Positions 59,216 through 64,000 of a stretch of DNA of 64,000 nucleotides are shown here, one piece after another. Location: assembly GCA_004009845.1 (NCBI GenBank), contig RMBW01000050.1, forward strand, positions 124,001 through 188,000. Reading direction: 5' to 3'. A program made the position numbers and the translations under genes. Positions within the stretch are counted from its first letter, which is position 1. Every line of letters starts with the position of its first letter. The notes under the pieces were generated by a model that searched no databases, had not been told where the DNA came from, and worked only from the letters and a program-made list of their open reading frames with translations. This DNA comes from Davidsoniella eucalypti. Lineage: Eukaryota; Ascomycota; Sordariomycetes; Microascales; Ceratocystidaceae.

Positions 59216-61273
59216 ATGCGTCCATCGTACGACGAAGCAGAGCCTTTGATGTCTGAATCATCGCCATCATCACCTACCGATAGTGCGCCAATCACCTCGA
59301 CTCTAGCTTCAGACGACCATCCCGATGCTCCATTGGTGTCTTCCAATGGCTCGTTGCATCCAGCAAACCCCCAAGCCACAGCGCTTGAACTAGGCGATTC
59401 CGAAGATGCCGAGCTCTCATTGCCTACTACTGGAACTGGTACGTCCGGATCATCGCCTTTGCCGCGTTTCCTGAGAGACCGCAAGAAACCGCAATGGATG
59501 CCATATAGCATGTTCCGCATGTATTCTGCTATGAAGCACTGGGCGCACGGCCCGCATTCTCCGCGCGACTATCGTATAGTTCCGGCTCTTCCAGCAATAC
59601 AGGAGTATCCGCTGTATATCGTCGACCGGCTTCTACCTAGACGTAAGCAGCGTATGGGTGCCCTCTTTGGGCTGATATTCGCCTGGGTACTTGTCTTTGC
59701 CATGGTCAAGCGCCACGAGCTATTTTCTACAGATATTGCCGGCTGGGGCGATCCACAGACCATCTCATGTGGTGTGTCCTACTGGGCGCGAGGAAACCAA
59801 TGTGGTCTAAACGGCGCAGATTGTCGACCGTTCAATGGGAGCGGCTTCCCCTTCAGGTGTCCAGCCAACTGTGCTAGTTACCATGTTCTCAACCCGAGAG
59901 CCGTCGGTGACCAAGAAGTCGTGTATCGGTCTCTAGTTGTTGGTGGCCCAAGTGAAGATGAAGCACAAGCTGTTTATCGTGGCGACTCGTTCATCTGTGG
60001 CGCAGCCCTTCACGCCGGTGTTTTATCGAATGAAAAAGGCGGCTGTGGAGTCGTCAAGTTGGTTGGTGAACGTCAAAGCTACACGGCCTCCAAGCGCCAT
60101 GGAATCGAGAGCGTCGGATTTGACTCTAGCTTCCCACTGTCTTTTACGTTCCTCGATGTACAGTGTAGTGCCAAGGACATGCGGTGGAACCTGCTTGGAG
60201 TCTCGCTTGCCTTCTCTATTGCTATCTCGCTGGTTACATGTGATCCGGCTGCCTTCTTCTTCACTACCTTTGTTGGCCTCTACTGGCACGTTGGCCTTGC
60301 ATCTGATCCTCCACGTCACTTCTCGATTGCCGATCTTGTATCGCAGTTAATTGGTAGATTTGTGCCCGCAGTCTTCATGGCATGGGTGTTTTACGACAAA
60401 ATGGGCATCAGACGCACTCTGACGGGGCTGACTGCTCAGTTCGAAAAGACCATCCTTTGGATTGGCGGATGCTGGATAGGAGCTCTAGAGAACTACACGT
60501 TGGAATGGATACCAATCAACCGGTTGGAAGCACACGACCTAGCTCAACAGCCTAGTGCCAAGGCCGCATTATCAATCATTATTAGCTTGCTAGTTGCAAT
60601 TGCGGCGGGGCAGATCTATTGCTTTAGGACAGAAGGACGTCTGGTACCATATCTGAAGCTCTATGGTCTCTTCATTGCAGGTATCTTGCTATTTCTCACT
60701 CTGCCTGGGCTGAATCTACGAATCCACCACTACATATTAGCCATGCTATTAATGCCTGGGACGAGCATGCAAACACGGCCATCGTTGCTATATCAGGGTA
60801 TCCTCACGGGATTATTTCTTAACGGAATTGCCCGCTGGGGCTTCGACCCTGTGCTTCAGACGCCGATTGCGCTACAAGGCGACGCCCAGCACGGATCACT
60901 ATTACCTACGATCCTCGCTCCTGAGATCATCTCTGCAGCCATAGTCAATGCTACCAGTAGTATCACGTTCCAGTGGAAATCACCACCTAGTTCGATTTAC
61001 GAAGGTCTCAGTGTACTCGTCAACGACGTGGAACGCTTCCGCACCTTCTTCGACCATGGTTTTGACTCGCAAACTCAGTTTACGTGGGAACGTCAGTCAG
61101 ACGCTGAGCTTGACGAGTACTTCCGTTTTGCTTTCATCGAGGGAAACCAAGTGTTGGATTATACGCGGGCGGGTGTCTGGACAAAGGCTGGCACATGGTC
61201 TCATATGGAGGCTGGGCCATCCAATGTAAACAAAAGAAATGTGGATGAATTCCATGTACAAAGTGGTCTCTAA
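59216..61273 (+). CDS. LCCL-domain multi-pass membrane protein
   Basis: An intronless frame of 685 residues starting at the ATG at 59216. Residues 1-85 are Ser/Pro-rich and acidic, probably cytosolic. A membrane segment lies at about 147-164 (MGALFGLIFAWVLVFAMV). The LCCL domain spans about 200-315, with paired cysteines (CGLNGADCRPF, FRCPANC, CGAALHAGVL, GGCGVVKLV). At least seven hydrophobic segments follow from about residue 326. The last 130 residues are soluble and include VNATSSITFQWKSPPSSIYEG. This layout matches a fungal family of LCCL membrane proteins of unknown function. The LCCL domain would face the lumen or outside. The N-terminus runs to the first TM without a cleavable signal. 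Confidence 0.88.
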   Translation: MRPSYDEAEPLMSESSPSSPTDSAPITSTLASDDHPDAPLVSSNGSLHPANPQATALELGDSEDAELSLPTTGTGTSGSSPLPRFLRDRKKPQWMPYSMFRMYSAMKHWAHGPHSPRDYRIVPALPAIQEYPLYIVDRLLPRRKQRMGALFGLIFAWVLVFAMVKRHELFSTDIAGWGDPQTISCGVSYWARGNQCGLNGADCRPFNGSGFPFRCPANCASYHVLNPRAVGDQEVVYRSLVVGGPSEDEAQAVYRGDSFICGAALHAGVLSNEKGGCGVVKLVGERQSYTASKRHGIESVGFDSSFPLSFTFLDVQCSAKDMRWNLLGVSLAFSIAISLVTCDPAAFFFTTFVGLYWHVGLASDPPRHFSIADLVSQLIGRFVPAVFMAWVFYDKMGIRRTLTGLTAQFEKTILWIGGCWIGALENYTLEWIPINRLEAHDLAQQPSAKAALSIIISLLVAIAAGQIYCFRTEGRLVPYLKLYGLFIAGILLFLTLPGLNLRIHHYILAMLLMPGTSMQTRPSLLYQGILTGLFLNGIARWGFDPVLQTPIALQGDAQHGSLLPTILAPEIISAAIVNATSSITFQWKSPPSSIYEGLSVLVNDVERFRTFFDHGFDSQTQFTWERQSDAELDEYFRFAFIEGNQVLDYTRAGVWTKAGTWSHMEAGPSNVNKRNVDEFHVQSGL

Positions 61274-62257
61274 GCCCCAGAAGTAGAACGGTGCTAGAGG
61301 GTTTGATTTTATTACTGCTAAGATGATTTACTACTACTAGGGAGGAACATGTTCTCCCATACAGTAGACACTGCTACTATTCTTTGTTGATATATATATA
61401 TGTATACAGTCGATGTTGTTGCTATTTTTCATGAATTTAATGTATTTTGAATAAAAACCAGTCGTCAAACTATTTCTCTCCTGCCTTAAAATAAGCCATT
61501 TTTATGTTAACACGAAACACCGGTCCATAGCTTGTGAGGTGTGAGTAAATTACGATATATTTGATCTACAACTCTTCAAATAACGGAACAGCCATCACTA
61601 CGACATTTAGCTCCATCACATGTAGATATAATCAAGAGGTAGCATTGATTTCTAGTATGTATCATGCATCAAGTTAACTACAATTAGCTGTATACAGATA
61701 CAATCATATTGTACAGTGCACACAAAATGTACATATATACTTAGTGCCCACCCCTGCCGCTTACATTGTTTCCCTCTTATCTACTTCCGGCCACCGAGAA
61801 TCCTGACTAGAAGATGAACAAGCACGTTGGCATAAACACTGTTTTTAACAGGTTGCTTGTCTATTTCGATGGGTAGCTGGACAGGCGTAGAGGCTTTGGT
61901 TGAAATGTATTGTGATATGCGAAACTCTTATCAGATCTTGCAATAGCGGTCTTGAACAGCAGGCTTTGTCCTTCTCGTCCTGTCCTACCTCTAAAGTTCC
62001 TGACATTCAAAGGTCCGGGGGTGGATCTATTACTCTGTGTAAAGCGCCGATCATATAGCAAAGAGAGGTTCGCTTTGCTACGGTTCACGAACGACATCTC
62101 AAACATGACAGATAGCAACATTTGTTGGGTTAAGCAAGCTGTTATATGGGATAATTCTCTCATTTTCTCTTTCTGATTTTTGACCGATGAGCATTTCTGG
62201 CTCCCTGTTTGTTTCCTCTAAATCTCTTGGCTTTAAAGGTGACATAGGATTGTCTAC
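61274..62257. other. Intergenic region between the LCCL gene and the LINE 3' end
   Basis: AT-rich, with a TA-rich run near 61.39 kb. It contains the LCCL 3' region and the downstream target flank of the LINE. No gene is recognised. Confidence 0.6.
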
Positions 62258-64000
62258 TTTATTTATTTATTTATCATTTTACGTCTTTATGTGGATCACG
62301 TGGAGACGACCCTAGTGGATCGTTAGACGTCGAGAGACCCCCTCGAAGAAACCCTCTTAATGGAGGTCCAGAAAATTACAAAAGAAAGAAACAGAAGGCA
62401 GAAAAGCAGTGGAACAGAGATATTTGATGAGAAGGTCGAAGGGGATAGGAGCAGCGCTAACCTGGCTAGACTCTTCCCCCCTTTGTCCTCCTAAGGGTTA
62501 GGGGCATATATCTACAAAGAAGTTTGTCTCCTTGATGAATTTGCAGAAATCAATGACCCCTTGTTGTGTGGATAGAGTGTTGTCTATGGTAATGTGAAAC
62601 GGTCTTCGTGAGAAAACCTTTGACAGACGTTTGCCTTTCCAGCAGAAGAAGAAATGTAGTGGGTCCTTCTTTTTCCCACAAGAACATGAATCTGTAAAGT
62701 TTGCATGGTGTAGGCGAAGGTGGTAGTCCACAAAATCTCCGTGATGTGATCGGGCGGCCAGCAGCCGGCCCAGTGTCTTCCTTGGGAGTGACAGTTCAAA
62801 GGGGGTCCTGAGGCTTGCAGAAAGTCCCAGGTGTAAGTTGTCGGGGCAGTGGATGTCCACCAGTCGGCTTACTCCTCCTGAAGCCGACTCCGAGCAGCTC
62901 GTTTGACATGAGCAATGGAGGGAGGCAGGTTTGGAGGTGTGGGTAAAGTAGCACCTTCCTTGGCTAGAGAGTGGAACTCTAAGATCTGGGCTTGGCTGGT
63001 GTCTGTTGGTGCGGAGCCGGGAAAGAGGCAAGCATATGCTGCTTGATTGTCAAGAATAATGTTCTTTGCGGGATGTGTGCATGGGGCCTGAAGGGCCAAT
63101 TTCAGGCCATTCAGGGCATCCACTATCTTGGCATCAAAGACTTCATGATTCTTTCCTAGGGATCCTCGTTGTCTATCAACTAGCCAGTTACCTTGATATA
63201 CAGATTATCAAATACCCATCCAGTTCGTCCATCTTCCAGTTTTGATCCGTCAGAGTATACCATGATGTCCATGCTGTTGGTGAGTTTCCGTAATTTAGAT
63301 TGATTAAAGTTCTCTTAGCGGAGGACCGGGTTACCAAAGGGTGATTGTGGTCCAGGCTAGTCCATCTTGCAGCCAGGAGTCTTCGTTTGTTCTACAGAAG
63401 GAGAAGTGCAGGGGCGATTGCCGCTTCACGGTGGAGGGCGGGTGTGGCTTTCCAGACGGGTAGGATTGCTCTCAGAGCCACCCGGAGCTGGATGAACAAT
63501 ATGAAGAGGATGGGTGATATGGGGGAGCTTTGGGGTACTCCACACAATATGTCATTTTCAATGGATCATTCTGTGTCCAGTCGAAGTCGGCATTTTCTGT
63601 TTATGGCGAAGGAGCCTACCCATTTTATCAAGTTTGGGGGCCAGCCTTGTTCACGGAGGCGGCATTAGAGCCTGCCGGGGAGAATAGCGTCAAAAGCTCC
63701 TTCAACATCCATGGCCACCAGAGTACAGACCTTTCGCTCACTCCAATTCTTCTCTATATCATATATCACACAGGCCACAAGGTCTGTCGCACTCCGTTTC
63801 GGGAGGGCTCCAAACTGTTGTGGGCAAAGGATAGAGTTCTCGATAGCCGAATGGGAGATCTTTCTAGCAATAAGCCGTTCCAGCCCTTTGCCAAGACAGG
63901 TAGGAGGGCAATGGTCACCAATAGCTGGGGAGAGACGGGTCTTTGTCGGGTTTGGGGATGACAACTATTTCGGCGACTTTGAAGGCCGCTGGGTGGTATC
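62258..64000 (-). mobile_element. Decayed non-LTR retrotransposon (LINE with RNase H), 3' part
   Basis: The element reads on the minus strand and runs off the right edge. From the edge leftward it shows reverse transcriptase (IVVIPKPDKDPSLPSYW, then LVAMDVEGAFDAILP), the PQSSPISPILFILF segment, an RNase H (VYSDGSKLEDGRTGWVFDN), and a C-terminal CxC...C knuckle (CSCGKKKDPLHFFFC). The 3' end is a TAAA/AAAT microsatellite tail at 62258-62275 (TTTA on the plus strand). The gene order and RNase H point to a Tad1/I-like fungal LINE. The frames are interrupted by frameshifts and stops. The RT segment carrying the YADD box and part of RNase H are missing. The 5' half, and hence the second target-site repeat, lie outside. 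Confidence 0.88.
62498..63999 (-). pseudogene. LINE ORF2 remnant (RT-RNase H), frameshifted and deleted
   Basis: Recognisable pieces lie in different minus-strand frames: RT fingers at about 63.67-64.0 kb, the PQSSPISP motif near 63.52 kb, RVALRAILPVWKATPALHRE at about 63.43-63.49 kb, RNase H start near 63.24 kb, DALNGLKLALQ to ARSRLQEE at 62869-63123, and the zinc-knuckle tail at 62498-62760. The PQSSPISP block runs almost directly into the post-RT RVALRA block near 63.49 kb, so the YADD catalytic region is deleted. In RNase H, FHSL joins LAKEGATLP near 62.96 kb, removing the usual WxPGH stretch. No functional enzyme can be made. Confidence 0.8.

Noticed and set aside
62258..62275. The LINE tail here as the parent of the short poly-A tail family
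   Set aside because: Its 3' end reads ATGATAAATAAATAAA with a tetranucleotide tail, unlike the CATAAGATTAATGAATTA plus poly-A terminus of the short copies.
1..64000. tRNA, rRNA, snRNA genes and CRISPR arrays
   Set aside because: I scanned for B-box-like GGTTCGA motifs on both strands and found none with a matching cloverleaf; no rRNA-like or CRISPR-like repeat series was seen. A covariance-model search would be decisive.

Overview
The window looks like nuclear DNA of a filamentous ascomycete (Pezizomycotina). The evidence is short GT-AG introns with CTAAC/CTGAC-type branch sites, pyrimidine-rich leaders, and proteins with Pezizomycotina-type architecture: a YpkA-like kinase, a GH3-like/GNAT acetyltransferase, a PH-like protein of unknown role, an LCCL membrane protein and an RNase H-bearing LINE. 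I could not fix the class or order. Genes are sparse. About eleven protein genes occupy roughly 26 kb, and several intergenic stretches are long (14.3, 6.8, 3.7, 2.7 and 2.6 kb).

Layout. 0.45-1.3 kb: Caf16 ABC ATPase (+). 1.8-4.2 kb: dynamin-like GTPase Vps1 (-), five exons. 6.8-8.9 kb: Gid7/WDR26-type LisH-CTLH-WD40 protein (+). 8.9-23.2 kb: no recognisable gene, but two foldbacks, microsatellites and two short poly-A retroposon tails. 23.2-25.4 kb: PH-like/disordered protein (+). 26.5-29.7 kb: exportin Cse1 (-), five exons. 32.4-37.6 kb: intronless tuberin/TSC2 (+), with another retroposon tail behind it. 38.4-38.8 kb: possible small orphan gene (+). 42.5-44.7 kb: AGC kinase Ypk1/YpkA (+), four exons. 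45.6-47.4 kb: GNAT protein (-), three exons. 47.4-54.2 kb: empty. 54.2-56.8 kb: CENP-I/Mis6 (+), seven exons. 56.9-58.5 kb: queuine tRNA-ribosyltransferase subunit 2 (-), two exons. 59.2-61.3 kb: LCCL-domain membrane protein (+). 62.26 kb to the window end: 3' part of a decayed LINE (-).

I rebuilt the exon structures by hand from splice signals, and every joined coding sequence stays in frame. Functionally these are mostly conserved housekeeping genes: vacuolar/peroxisomal membrane fission (Vps1), nuclear export of importin alpha (Cse1), the inner kinetochore (CENP-I), GID/CTLH ubiquitin ligase (Gid7), CCR4-NOT-associated regulation (Caf16), tRNA queuosine modification (QTRT2) and TOR signalling (TSC2 on the TORC1 side, Ypk1 downstream of TORC2).

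I did not find a clear new multi-gene system. The most distinctive signals are: a family of very short 5'-truncated retroposon tails sharing one 3' end, two of them with exact target-site duplications of 13 and 15 bp; an approximately 69-nt imperfect hairpin in the gene-free region; upstream ORFs that stop almost on the start codons of CAF16 and TSC2; a GNAT protein carrying a GH3-like C-lobe without a catalytic barrel; and a LINE with at least two clean internal deletions.
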